Positions 33,043 through 40,990 of a stretch of DNA of 41,864 bases are shown here, one piece after another. The notes under the pieces were generated by a model that was not told the origin of the DNA, made no database searches, and saw only the letters and a list, made by a program, of their open reading frames with translations. The position numbers were made by a program, and so were the translations under genes. The stretch is taken from contig CAJLHL010000005.1 in NCBI GenBank assembly GCA_905206455.1, positions 1-41,864 on the forward strand. The letters are read 5' to 3'. The first letter of the stretch is position 1. Every line of letters begins with the position of its first letter. This DNA is from an uncultured Eubacteriales bacterium (lineage in GTDB: Bacteria > Bacillota > Clostridia > Peptostreptococcales > Anaerovoracaceae).

Positions 33043-35124
33043 TTAGCCGCCGGACAAAGAGGCCTGTGCCGCATCATTGCTCCCGGCGTCCTCCGCGCCG
33101 AAAGAACCTCCTCGTTCCGATTCTTCCGTACCGGAGATCCCGCCCCCGGAATCCGCGGAGAATGCCTCAGAGAACGATTCTGCGGAAGACAGATCCGCTC
33201 CGTCCCCGCCCCCGGATTCCCGGATCCTGGCACCGTCAAAGTCTCCGAAATCCGGCGGTAGCATACCTCCCGGACCTTCTTTTCCTCCCATTCCCATACT
33301 TCCCATATCGGAAATCGTCAGATGGGATGCGTCGACGAGAGAAGAAGAGTCTTTCTGCTGCCCTTCGCTGTCAGATGGAATCGTCGCATTCAGCTGACCG
33401 CTGACACTCTCCGCCCGCAGCAGACAAAATTCCTTCAGAACGGAAACACCCGTCTGAAATTCCTCATAAGTGCAGAAAGCCGTAGGGTCTTTTTCCACAT
33501 AAGGAGAAATCAGTTCGACGACCGAATCGAACATCTGCTCAAAATAACCGCTGTCGAAATACTGTGAGATAAACCGGGAAAAGTATTCGTGATAAAGCTG
33601 CGTATATTCCTCGCTCTCAAAGATCCATGCCAGCATCGGCCTGGATTCCACCGTACCTCCGGATACCGGAGTATCGATAGGATAATTTACCAAGCTCGTC
33701 GCCTGTGACGACGTGTCTTGAACAGATATTTCCTGTCCGCCGCTCTGCACCGTCTCTTCGTCGCCCGTTTCCTCCCCTGACACTTCCTCCGACCCGAAAT
33801 GTTCCCCGGCGTCTTGCGGCATTTCAGCGCCGCCTCCGAATCCGCCTGCGCTGAATCCGCCGAAAGCCAGATTGTAATCCCATGGAATCATGGACAGCTG
33901 ACCGTCCTTCTCATAAAGATAATAATTGTGAATCATCGATCCGGTATAGCTGTCGAAATTGCATACAAAATTGTGAACTACGAAATAACGGATGACCTCT
34001 TCCACATCGACGACATCTTCGATATCCTCGCCGTCGTTCAGCAGCTTCAGAGATTGAATCAGGCGGTCCTTATCTCCGTCGCTGATGTCCGTCTTCGCGT
34101 TATCGAAGATATTAGAGTAGCTGTCGTATTCGTCATCACTGTAGATTAGCGATACGTCGTCATTACTCCCGCCGAAACCTGCGGGGCCGCCTCCTTGACC
34201 CTCCCGCTGAGAGGAATCGCCGGCGCTCGATGTATCCTGCGGAGCCGCCGGCGGCTCGTTTTCCGCGCCGCCCTGACCGACTGCCGGACGTTCCGTCTCT
34301 CCATTCTCAGAATTTCCGGATATTTCAGATCCCGGCTCTGCCGCAGATGATTCCGGCGAATCTATCCGCTGTGATTCGAATTCACCGTCCGCTCCTTCTT
34401 CCGGCGGATTTATACCCCGCCCTCCGGAGAAATCCTCACCGTCTGCTCCAAAAAATTCTTCCACGTTCTCTTCATCGAATTCTCTGCCGTTTCCCTGGCC
34501 TCCGCCCATATTCATGCTGTCCGGTTTGTAAAGTTCTCCGTAATCACTTCCGTAATTTCTCTCGAGAAAACTCTCCTCCACCGCCTCGACAGCGAGATAC
34601 AGTCCCCACTCCTCTCCGTTGACCGTAATATAGACGAAGCTGCAGAGCGGAGCATCGACGCCGAACTCATCCATCATCCGATATACGAGATAATCCTTTA
34701 AATACGTATTATCCTGAATGATATTATTGAGACTCAGTTTATCCAGACCGTAATAAGAAATTCCACTGTCGTAATGATCAAATTCAATCTTAAAACTGTA
34801 CCGGTCGTTTCCGTAAGCCGCAACCGAAGAAAGCGACGTATTTCCCTTTGCCCGGATTCCCACACCGGCGTACTTTTCCCCGTCCACCGTCACCGCGCAT
34901 TCCTCATACTCCTCATCGGTACAGTTTTTCAGAAATCCGTCCCAGTCGTCCATTTCGATATCGATCGTGTGAACCTTGGAAGTATCAAACAGAGCCGATT
35001 CGTATTCCGCGGCGGAAACATTCTGGATTCCCAGCTTGTCACTCCACAGAAAAAGCGCCGTAATCAACAGAGTAAAGATCAGCACGACACAGCAGATCCG
35101 GTCGATATTTCTGTGTGTTGACAT
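33043..35124 (-). CDS. CotH kinase-family protein, membrane anchored, with low-complexity inserts
   Basis: An N-terminal membrane anchor (about residues 9-27) should place the bulk outside the cell. The CotH kinase fold is recognised by IDIEMDDWDGFL, GVGIRAKGNTSLSS, SFKIEFD, GLDKLSLNN, WGLYLAVEAVEESFLERNYG and the catalytic SMIPWDYNLAFGGF (411-424). Members phosphorylate proteins atypically. The fold is interrupted by a Gly/Glu/Ser/Pro-rich insert (about 205-325), a second acidic one (425-490) and a similar C-terminal tail from about 583. The context with DUF4956 and VTC proteins shows this is not a spore-coat gene in the Bacillus sense. GGAGG precedes the ATG; it starts 10 bp after the DUF4956 gene. 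Confidence 0.9.
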   Translation of the reverse strand: MSTHRNIDRICCVVLIFTLLITALFLWSDKLGIQNVSAAEYESALFDTSKVHTIDIEMDDWDGFLKNCTDEEYEECAVTVDGEKYAGVGIRAKGNTSLSSVAAYGNDRYSFKIEFDHYDSGISYYGLDKLSLNNIIQDNTYLKDYLVYRMMDEFGVDAPLCSFVYITVNGEEWGLYLAVEAVEESFLERNYGSDYGELYKPDSMNMGGGQGNGREFDEENVEEFFGADGEDFSGGRGINPPEEGADGEFESQRIDSPESSAAEPGSEISGNSENGETERPAVGQGGAENEPPAAPQDTSSAGDSSQREGQGGGPAGFGGSNDDVSLIYSDDEYDSYSNIFDNAKTDISDGDKDRLIQSLKLLNDGEDIEDVVDVEEVIRYFVVHNFVCNFDSYTGSMIHNYYLYEKDGQLSMIPWDYNLAFGGFSAGGFGGGAEMPQDAGEHFGSEEVSGEETGDEETVQSGGQEISVQDTSSQATSLVNYPIDTPVSGGTVESRPMLAWIFESEEYTQLYHEYFSRFISQYFDSGYFEQMFDSVVELISPYVEKDPTAFCTYEEFQTGVSVLKEFCLLRAESVSGQLNATIPSDSEGQQKDSSSLVDASHLTISDMGSMGMGGKEGPGGMLPPDFGDFDGARIRESGGGDGADLSSAESFSEAFSADSGGGISGTEESERGGSFGAEDAGSNDAAQASLSGG

Positions 35125-35134
35125 GTCGACCTCC

Positions 35135-35806
35135 TCAGCTCATATAATCGCCGTTATAGCTCACCAGTACCGCGCTGCGTACTCCCGGCAGCCCGGATAG
35201 AATATCGATAAAATCCGTATTATCCTCCTTCAGCCGGATTTCCATATTGAGTTCCACCGCGCCGTTCTGAGCGGATTTGCTCTTTACTACGCAGCGGTCA
35301 GTATTCGACCGCAGGAAGAGCTCTGCCTCCTGTCCGCTCTGATGCGTATCACAGTTTACGATGACGATATAGGGATTGACGTGTGTCTTCCGATTGACAA
35401 AGATGAACAGCACCACGCCGATAACGGCGCTTCCGATAACCGCCAGAGGAATCATACCCGCTGCCAGGACGATGCCTACCGCGATAGACCAGAATAAAAA
35501 GGCGATATCGAGAGGCTCTTTGATCGGCGTACGAAATCGTACGATCGACAGCGCGCCGACCATGCCCAGAGAAAGCACCACATTCGATGTCACCGCCAGA
35601 ATAACCAGTGTGGTAATCATCGTCAGAGCGATCAGTGTCACTCCGAATCCGGAAGAATACATCACGCCGGAGAATGTCTTTTTGTATATAAAAAAGATAA
35701 ATAGTCCGATGCCGAAAGCCAGAAACAGCGCTAAAACTGTATCAAAGATAGATACGCTGCTCACATTCTCCAGAAAATTCGATTTAAAAATATCGTTAAA
35801 ACTCAT
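35135..35806 (-). CDS. DUF4956 membrane protein
   Basis: 223 residues. Helices at about 22-42, 53-75, 80-90, 103-135 are followed by a soluble C-terminal domain of about 85 residues that looks ferredoxin-fold-like (VNPYIVIVNCDTHQ to VRSAVLVSYNGDYMS). The family signature MVGALSIVRFRTPIKEPLDIAFLFWSI is present. Its function is not established. DUF4956 genes commonly accompany VTC-type polyphosphate polymerase and CotH genes, and the tight spacing here (78 bp after VTC, 10 bp before CotH) shows a three-gene unit. I infer that it is the membrane partner of the polymerase, perhaps a channel or platform. Confidence 0.9.
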   Translation of the reverse strand: MSFNDIFKSNFLENVSSVSIFDTVLALFLAFGIGLFIFFIYKKTFSGVMYSSGFGVTLIALTMITTLVILAVTSNVVLSLGMVGALSIVRFRTPIKEPLDIAFLFWSIAVGIVLAAGMIPLAVIGSAVIGVVLFIFVNRKTHVNPYIVIVNCDTHQSGQEAELFLRSNTDRCVVKSKSAQNGAVELNMEIRLKEDNTDFIDILSGLPGVRSAVLVSYNGDYMS

Positions 35807-35883
35807 TTTTTCCTTCTTTCCAAAGGGCGCGGCCTCCGCCCGGCGCCCCGTATCACAGATAAAACGTCCTTAATTTCTGCTCT

Positions 35884-36555
35884 CTACCCGTAAATGCGGC
35901 AGGCGGCATATTTTGAAAAAGCCGCCGCTCTGCGGCTCTTCAGCTGTACTGCATCTTGTATCGCCGACGGAAGAAACTCATCCCACTTTACTTCCATGAT
36001 AATCACGGGATTTCCCGCGGGAATCGTCACACAGTCCGGATTCAGAAACTCTCTGCAGCCGATTCCCGTCCGCAGATTATAGTCCAGCGTCACCCTTACA
36101 TTGCCCGGACGATAGGTAAACGGTTCTCTCGTGTAATCCACGATCGCCTTGGGCCTCAGTCCCTGCGACATCATCTTACTGTAAAGTTCCGTCACCAGGG
36201 GCCGGCCCGACTCCTTCATCCAGCGGTAATCCCCGCAGAGAAGTCTCTCTGTCTCCTCTTCACTCAGCCTCGCTTTCTGCTTATTTCCAAGACCGTTGAG
36301 CTTCGTCTTTTTTTCCAGACAGAGAAAAGAGGTATCCCCGTTATAATATCTGATCCGGAATTTTTCCCGGTAATTGAGCCCTTCCAGTTTTTCTCTGAGC
36401 GCTTTATCCCGCAGATTGTCAAAATACATACTGCGCACGCGGTACTTTCCCCCGACAGCATATTGATCCGGCTGCGCCGCCGCGCACAGTCTCTGTCTGA
36501 CGGCAATCAGATCGGAAAAATTAATCTCATGTTTCAGTTCATGACGAAAAATCAT
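35884..36555 (-). CDS. VTC-domain (polyphosphate polymerase type) protein
   Basis: A triphosphate-tunnel-type domain related to the catalytic core of yeast Vtc4, which makes polyphosphate from ATP. Basic and acidic tunnel residues can be matched: RHELKHEI (R4, K8), YRVRSMYFDN (R39, R41), REKFRIRYYN (R67, R69), CLEKKTK (E81-K83), KAIVDYTREPF (R143), VRVTLDYNLRTG (R154) and IIMEVKWDEFLP (E188, K190). At 223 residues it is only the catalytic domain: no SPX sensor and no membrane helices, which the adjacent DUF4956 protein may supply. GGAGGATGAT-like sequence precedes the ATG. It opens the VTC-DUF4956-CotH unit. Confidence 0.92.
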   Translation of the reverse strand: MIFRHELKHEINFSDLIAVRQRLCAAAQPDQYAVGGKYRVRSMYFDNLRDKALREKLEGLNYREKFRIRYYNGDTSFLCLEKKTKLNGLGNKQKARLSEEETERLLCGDYRWMKESGRPLVTELYSKMMSQGLRPKAIVDYTREPFTYRPGNVRVTLDYNLRTGIGCREFLNPDCVTIPAGNPVIIMEVKWDEFLPSAIQDAVQLKSRRAAAFSKYAACRIYG

Positions 36556-36720
36556 TTTATCATCCTCCTTTCCGATATTTCGCTATCGATTACCGGACCG
36601 GCCGTCCCTGCGGACGCCTCCGGCAATCCGCACCGGGCCGCTTTCTGCACCGCGGCCTGTGCTTTACGGGAATTTTACATTCTCAGCCTTAGACGGAACT
36701 TAAAGCAATCGGAACAGAAA

Positions 36721-36749
36721 GAGAAGATAGAGTGAAGATACTGTGAAAG
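36721..36749 (-). promoter_or_regulatory. Three 11-bp-spaced heptads upstream of the VTC operon
   Basis: Read on the minus strand: CTTTCAC (36749-36743), TCTTCAC (36738-36732) and TCTTCTC (36727-36721), each 11 bp from the next, i.e. one helical turn apart. This is the layout bound by PhoB/OmpR-class regulators, and the TTCAC core resembles Pho boxes. A -10-like TGTAAAAT follows at 36672-36679. The first heptad overlaps the tail of the upstream terminator, so part of its T-richness has another explanation. Confidence 0.45.
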
Positions 36750-36790
36750 AAAAAATCTCTTCTCCGGCACACTACGCCGTGAGAAGAGAT
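36750..36790 (-). terminator. Terminator of the two-component operon
   Basis: ATCTCTTCTC (36755-36764) pairs with GAGAAGAGAT (36781-36790), with an inner CGGC/GCCG stem; on the minus strand six T follow directly. It lies 57 bp after the histidine kinase stop and separates the kinase operon from the VTC operon. The remaining spacer 36556-36720 holds no gene. Confidence 0.8.
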
Positions 36791-36847
36791 CTCTGTAAAT
36801 CGCTGCCGCCGATCCGCAGCAAAACTGTGATATACGCCCCCTTTTTA

Positions 36848-38095
36848 TTACAGGTGCAGTACGACGGTGAAAACCACTCTGCCGTCCTCGTATTCCGCTT
36901 TCACAAAACCTTTATGCAGACGAACGATAGCGGAAGCCGCGGAAAGCCCGATGCCATAACCTCCGCTTTTCTGCGTTCTGGCACTGTCTCCGCGGTAAAA
37001 CCGCTCAAACCATTTTCCCGGATCTTCGTCCTGACCGAGAAAACATGTGTTTGAAATCCGCAGAACGGCCGTCCTCTCCTGCCGGGATACAGATACGCGG
37101 ATCTCCGGCGTCACGCCCTCCGCATATTTTACCGCATTGTCCAAAAGGATGGTCAAAAGCTGCAGAAGCCGCACCTTATCTCCTGTAACGGTAACATTCT
37201 CCGCGATGTCGCAGAGCACAGAGATTCCTCTATTCTCTGCCGGTTCACGAAATTGAGCGACAGCGTCTCTCGTCATTTCGCTGAGACTGCACTCTGACAT
37301 CAAAGTTCCGGCGGTTCCCTCATCCATGCGGGAAAGAGTGAGAAGATTCTGCATCAGACCGCTGAGACGTTCTGTCTGTCCCCGGATATTACGGCTCCAT
37401 TTCGTCTCTCCCTGATGAAGCTCCAGCGCATCCGTATTGGCCATGATAATCGCCAGAGGCGTCTTGATCTCATGTCCCGCGTCTGTGATAAACCGTTTCT
37501 GTTTTTCCATATTCTCCACGATGGGCCGGACTGCCCGGCCGGACAGAAGAGAGATAAGGATCAGCATAAAAAACCAGCCGGCAGCTCCCGCCGCCAGAGA
37601 AAGAAGAAGAACGCGGAGTTCCGAACGCAATTGATTCGAGATATCCGCAACGACGACAAGATTCCCCTTCCCCGATTCCGACTCGCTGATAAAATAGCGC
37701 ATCCCGTCATCTCTTCCCCACGGCTGATTCAAAACGGCGATCCGGCCGATATAAGCCTCCGCCTCCTTTACAGTGAATGAAGACATATGACTTACATCAC
37801 AGGAGACAACCATCCCGGCGCCGTCCGTTTCCGCCCAGAAATATTCCATCGGGGCGGGCTGACGTCCATTCTCCTGAAACCGAAAAAGATCCGCCGGCCG
37901 CTCCTTCAGCTCATCCGGCGGTTCTCTGTCTGAAAGCGAGCCGTCGTTTTCGGCGAGCACTTTCAGAAAATCCCGGGTCATCCGTTCATTGACAGAAAAA
38001 TTTGCGATATTGATACCGCCGATCAGAAGAATCAGAAGAATTGACACCGCCGTCATAGCCGTAACGATAAATTTCATCCGCAGCGTTTTCGTCAT
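36848..38095 (-). CDS. Sensor histidine kinase (EnvZ/PhoR-like)
   Basis: Membrane helices at about 9-31 and 161-184 flank a 130-residue extracytoplasmic sensor. The H-box is AGHEIKTPLAIIMANTDAL with H208, the N-box LLTILLDNAVKYAEG with N320, the G-box GGYGIGLSAASAIVRLHKG (378-396). A short FxxF-like WFERFYRGD segment precedes the G-box. No clear HAMP or PAS domain. 415 residues. Start ATG overlaps the regulator's stop in ATGA. The signal is not deducible, but the position directly upstream of the VTC-DUF4956-CotH unit on the same strand suggests these genes as targets. Confidence 0.95.
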   Translation of the reverse strand: MTKTLRMKFIVTAMTAVSILLILLIGGINIANFSVNERMTRDFLKVLAENDGSLSDREPPDELKERPADLFRFQENGRQPAPMEYFWAETDGAGMVVSCDVSHMSSFTVKEAEAYIGRIAVLNQPWGRDDGMRYFISESESGKGNLVVVADISNQLRSELRVLLLSLAAGAAGWFFMLILISLLSGRAVRPIVENMEKQKRFITDAGHEIKTPLAIIMANTDALELHQGETKWSRNIRGQTERLSGLMQNLLTLSRMDEGTAGTLMSECSLSEMTRDAVAQFREPAENRGISVLCDIAENVTVTGDKVRLLQLLTILLDNAVKYAEGVTPEIRVSVSRQERTAVLRISNTCFLGQDEDPGKWFERFYRGDSARTQKSGGYGIGLSAASAIVRLHKGFVKAEYEDGRVVFTVVLHL

Positions 38096-38766
38096 GAAAG
38101 AACCTCCAGAGTATATCCGATACCGCGCTTCACTTTTATTCCTACGCCGCAGCCCAGTTCTGTCAGCTTCTTTCTCAGATATGAGATATATACCCAGACA
38201 TTTCCCGGCTCCGCGTCGGAATCATATCCCCAGACCTTTGCCAGAATCACCTCTGCGGAAAGATATGTTCCCTGATTCATCATCAGGAGTTCCATGAGCA
38301 GATATTCCATCCGGGAAAGAGGAATAGAGCGGCCGCATCCTATGAGCTCACAGCTTCCGGGATCCAGAGAAACTTCCCCGCATCGGAGAATCTCCGGCGT
38401 ATATTCCACCCTCCTGCGCAGCATTGCCCGCACTCTCGCCAGCAGTTCTCCCATAGCAAACGGCTTAGTCAGATAATCGTCGGCTCCCGCATCCAGTCCG
38501 CGGATCCGCTCTTCCACTTCCCCTCTGGCTGTCAGCAGAAGAACAGGCGTCCTGCTGCCTCTGCCCCGAAGTACCGACAGCACCTGAAGCCCATCCATTT
38601 TCGGCATCATAATATCGAGAATAATCCCGTCGTATTCCCCTACCTGCGCATAAGCCAGCGCGTCTTCGCCGTTATCTACCGTATCTACCTGATATTTATG
38701 ATATGTCAGGATATCCTTTAAGGCTTCTGACATCGCAGCTTCATCCTCTGCAAGCAATAATCTCAC
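38092..38766 (-). CDS. OmpR/PhoB-family response regulator
   Basis: Receiver domain residues 1-115 with acidic pocket E7-D8, phosphoacceptor D51 (GIILDIMMPKMDG), T79 and K101; C-terminal winged-helix DNA-binding domain about 125-224 (SRMEYLLMELLMMN, then VWVYISYLRKKL and KVKRGIGYTLE). 224 residues. It begins with GTG at 38766; GAGGTGG lies 4 bases upstream and there is no better start. Regulators of this class bind direct repeats about 11 bp apart, as found at 36721-36749. Confidence 0.95.
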   Translation of the reverse strand: MRLLLAEDEAAMSEALKDILTYHKYQVDTVDNGEDALAYAQVGEYDGIILDIMMPKMDGLQVLSVLRGRGSRTPVLLLTARGEVEERIRGLDAGADDYLTKPFAMGELLARVRAMLRRRVEYTPEILRCGEVSLDPGSCELIGCGRSIPLSRMEYLLMELLMMNQGTYLSAEVILAKVWGYDSDAEPGNVWVYISYLRKKLTELGCGVGIKVKRGIGYTLEVLS

Positions 38767-38816
38767 TTTTCCACCTCATTTCCCTTCAACCCCCAAAAAC
38801 CAAACGGAATACCCTG

Positions 38817-38845
38817 ATTCTGCCATATTTTATTTTTCTTTTCAA
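38817..38845 (-). promoter_or_regulatory. Promoter of the two-component operon
   Basis: Minus-strand TTGAAA (38845-38840), 17 bp, CAGAAT (38822-38817), 50 bp before the GTG of the response regulator. The -35 is 5/6, the -10 4/6. Confidence 0.6.
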
Positions 38846-38932
38846 GATATCGGAGGAAAATGGAAACACACCGCTTTGGATTTATCGCCGGCTTCGCCTG
38901 AGAGTTTCCGGCTGCCGCGCAGCAGACAGACG

Positions 38933-38975
38933 AAAAAATCCCCGCCTTTTGGCTGCGCCTCAGGCCGGGGATTTT
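38933..38975 (-). terminator. Terminator after the di-Mop genes
   Basis: AAAATCCCC (38935-38943) and GGGGATTTT (38967-38975) with a GC-rich inner stem (CGCC/GGCCG). On the minus strand the stem runs into TTTTTTCG. It ends the two-gene Mop operon 28 bp after its last stop. Confidence 0.75.
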
Positions 38976-39003
38976 ATACCGAATCTATTTTACCATTTTA
39001 ATT

Positions 39004-39450
39004 TTACATCAGTCCAAAACTGATATGGTCCAGCTCCAGTCCGATCATAACAGAAGTAGCCTTAAAGACAGCAAAAACTTCCATTCCGACGTGCAGATCC
39101 AACTCGCGAATCGACTCCATCGAAATCGTGGAAGAAATCTGCTGCCCCTTCCCGATGTCCAGAAGGACCATACCGTTGACAGCGCCATTACTGATATCGG
39201 CAATCGTACCGGCAATCCGGTTCCTGGCGCTGATCTTTACCGGCTCTGCGGCGATCATTACCTCGGTAGCTTTGATCACAGCATATACGGTCTTATCCGG
39301 CACGAGCTGCATCCATTCGATGGCTTTCATAGAAATATTTGCGCTGATCCCGCCTCCGCAGGTCAGCTCGAGTCTGACAGTCCCGTTTACTCTTCCAGCA
39401 TCGATGTCCGTTACCCGGGCAAGCAGCTGATTTCTCGCACTGAGTCTCAT
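39004..39450 (-). CDS. Di-Mop (molbindin-like) protein, second copy
   Basis: 148 residues made of two Mop/TOBE-like repeats (about 1-70 and 72-142). Each begins with (K)xSARNxxxG and ends with AVIKATEVMIA or AVFKATSVMIG, the signature of molbindins that bind molybdate or tungstate oxyanions between subunits. Free-standing Mop proteins are thought to store or buffer molybdate in the cytoplasm. This copy has diverged more than its neighbour: the first repeat has LTCGGGISANISMKAIEWMQL, with a cysteine, and the C-terminus is longer. It begins 21 bp after the first copy; the ribosome site is weak, so coupling is likely. Confidence 0.9.
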   Translation of the reverse strand: MRLSARNQLLARVTDIDAGRVNGTVRLELTCGGGISANISMKAIEWMQLVPDKTVYAVIKATEVMIAAEPVKISARNRIAGTIADISNGAVNGMVLLDIGKGQQISSTISMESIRELDLHVGMEVFAVFKATSVMIGLELDHISFGLM

Positions 39451-39471
39451 TTCCGTCCCGCCTTCAACCGC

Positions 39472-39891
39472 CTACGCGATACCGATCATAACGGAAGTCG
39501 CCTTTGCAACCGCCGCCACTTCCTTGCCTGCGGAGATGCCCAATTCCTTGATCGCGCTCATGGAGATTGTAGAAGATACTGTGACCCCCGGAGCGATTTC
39601 TACCTTTACAATACCGTTTACCACGCCTTCTTCCACAGAAACCACTTTGCCGTTCAGCTGATTTCTCGCGCTGATCTTCTGTGTGCTGTCTGCGATCATC
39701 ACTTCCGTAGACTTGATAATGGCATAAGCTTCCTTGCCTTCAGCCAGGCCGAGTTCCTTGATGGAAGACATGGAAATCGTAGCGGAAATCTGTTTTTCCG
39801 CTGCAATTTCAATCGTAACGATGCCATTTACCGCACCTTCTGTAACAGATTTGACAACACCCTTTAACTGGTTTCTTGCACTGATTTTCAT
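39472..39891 (-). CDS. Di-Mop (molbindin-like) protein, first copy
   Basis: 139 residues, two Mop repeats (about 1-68 and 71-139), both with the canonical ISARNQLxGxVxSV start, VNGIVxIEIA middle, STISMSSIKELG and AIIKSTEVMIA ends. Two such domains per chain fit the trimer-of-dimers molbindin assembly. GAAAGGAG lies before the ATG. It is the first gene of a two-gene operon driven by the promoter at 39985-40013. No modABC transporter or molybdoenzyme is in the window, so the metal store serves genes elsewhere. Confidence 0.92.
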   Translation of the reverse strand: MKISARNQLKGVVKSVTEGAVNGIVTIEIAAEKQISATISMSSIKELGLAEGKEAYAIIKSTEVMIADSTQKISARNQLNGKVVSVEEGVVNGIVKVEIAPGVTVSSTISMSAIKELGISAGKEVAAVAKATSVMIGIA

Positions 39892-39930
39892 TATAAATAT
39901 TCTCCTTTCAAATACCTTATTCTATCTGAT

Positions 39931-39956
39931 ATTTTTCGCAATATATTTCGAAAAAT
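39931..39956 (-). repeat. Inverted repeat in the Mop leader
   Basis: ATTTTTCG (39931-39938) and CGAAAAAT (39949-39956) are perfect 8-bp arms around a 10-base AT-only loop, located between the promoter and the first Mop gene. It could be an operator or a leader hairpin; it does not look like the Moco riboswitch, which is much larger. Confidence 0.35.
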
Positions 39957-39984
39957 TCAAAAATAATTTAACTTTTGCAAAAAC

Positions 39985-40013
39985 AATATATCATATATAG
40001 ATCTCTACTTCAA
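39985..40013 (-). promoter_or_regulatory. SigA promoter of the di-Mop operon
   Basis: Minus-strand TTGAAG (40013-40008), 17 bp, TATATT (39990-39985), about 95 bp before the ATG, in a strongly AT-rich spacer (39892-40080). Confidence 0.75.
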
Positions 40014-40080
40014 CAAAACTAATAAATATATTTAAAACCAATCTAAATCAATCTAAAAATCAGAACTCTTTTTCTAAATA

Positions 40081-40389
40081 TCACGCAGGATTGATTTCGG
40101 CAGAAAACTCTCCGCAATATTCCTGTTTCAGCAGAGCAATCAGGCTACGAAGGCGGTGATCTTTCAGAAAATAAGTGACATACTGCCCTCTTTTCTGTGA
40201 GTCGATCAGATTCGATGTCCTCAGTTTCTGCAAATGCTGAGATAATGCTGAGAGGCTGATATCCGTCACCTCACACCTCAGCTCACTCACTGTCATGGGG
40301 CCATTTAACAGAGCGCAGAGAATCAGAAGACGGTTCTCATTTGCCATCAGCCCCATTAGTTCCGCGATCTCTCTCGCTTTTTCACGCAT
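40081..40389 (-). CDS. ArsR-family winged-helix repressor
   Basis: 102 residues with the ArsR fold: NENRLLILCALLNGPMTVSEL, recognition helix SLSALSQHLQKLRTSNLI, wing KRGQYVTYFLKD. Three cysteines are present, in LILCALL, LRCEV and EYCGEF; they do not form the ELCVC motif of arsenic sensors, but LRCEV lies in the helix where thiol- and metal-sensing members have ligands. The ATG at 40389 overlaps the upstream gene's stop by 8 bp; a GTG three codons earlier is also possible. As the last gene of the ferredoxin operon it probably represses the operon's own promoter at 41294-41322. Confidence 0.9.
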   Translation of the reverse strand: MREKAREIAELMGLMANENRLLILCALLNGPMTVSELRCEVTDISLSALSQHLQKLRTSNLIDSQKRGQYVTYFLKDHRLRSLIALLKQEYCGEFSAEINPA

Positions 40390-40990
40390 TTTCCTCACCG
40401 CCCTCCGGCGCAGATCCGCCGGCGCGCAGACGACAGATCAGCTGCGTCATACTGCCCATCGGACAGAAAACACACCAACTGCGAGGTTTAAAAAAGATCA
40501 TGACAACCAGACCGATCAGTGTAGATGTCAGCATAATACTGTAAAATCCAAAGGCATACTGCACCACCGCGTCCGGTAAAATCGTTCCGTGATACGCCCA
40601 GTGCCACGGTACCTGAAATGTCCAGAAAAGTTTCACAAACTCATTGAGATTTCCAGCCCCTGCACCCACCAGACACGTCGTCCACAGCATTTGAAGAAAC
40701 ATAATCAGAAAAAAGATCAGAAAACCGTAACGAAATATTTTTGAACACATCCACCGAGGCGTCGGCTTATTTCTCGACAGCTTCAGCCTTCCGCCCAAGA
40801 GACTGAGGAACTGCCCTCTGTCACAATAGCGATTACAGTACAGCTTATTTCCTCCAAAAATCGCGATCAGCAATGGCAGACAGAAAAAAATCATCCCCAA
40901 CCACGCGAAAAGTATGTTAAAAAATCCCAGCGCTAAATAGACGGGAGTCACGATCCATAAGTAATCATACCAGTGTTTTTTCCGATTCAT
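40382..40990 (-). CDS. 4Fe-4S membrane protein (NapH/NosR/CprC-like, Fer4_5 type)
   Basis: 202 residues with four to five membrane helices (about 12-48, 85-105, 125-170). Two cysteine motifs face the same side: CNRYCDRGQFL (about 52-62) and CVFCPMGSM (about 172-180), the CxxxCxxR and CxxCP pattern of polyferredoxin-like membrane proteins such as NapH and the Fer4_5 domain of NosR/CprC; these pass electrons between the quinone or ferredoxin pool and a partner. The ATG overlaps the ferredoxin stop in ATGA, so the two should work together. The terminal acceptor is not in the window. Confidence 0.86.
   Translation of the reverse strand: MNRKKHWYDYLWIVTPVYLALGFFNILFAWLGMIFFCLPLLIAIFGGNKLYCNRYCDRGQFLSLLGGRLKLSRNKPTPRWMCSKIFRYGFLIFFLIMFLQMLWTTCLVGAGAGNLNEFVKLFWTFQVPWHWAYHGTILPDAVVQYAFGFYSIMLTSTLIGLVVMIFFKPRSWCVFCPMGSMTQLICRLRAGGSAPEGGEENA

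Noticed and set aside
33043..35124. CotH gene as evidence for spore-coat assembly
   Set aside because: CotH kinases are widespread outside sporulation, and the VTC-DUF4956 context and membrane anchor point elsewhere.
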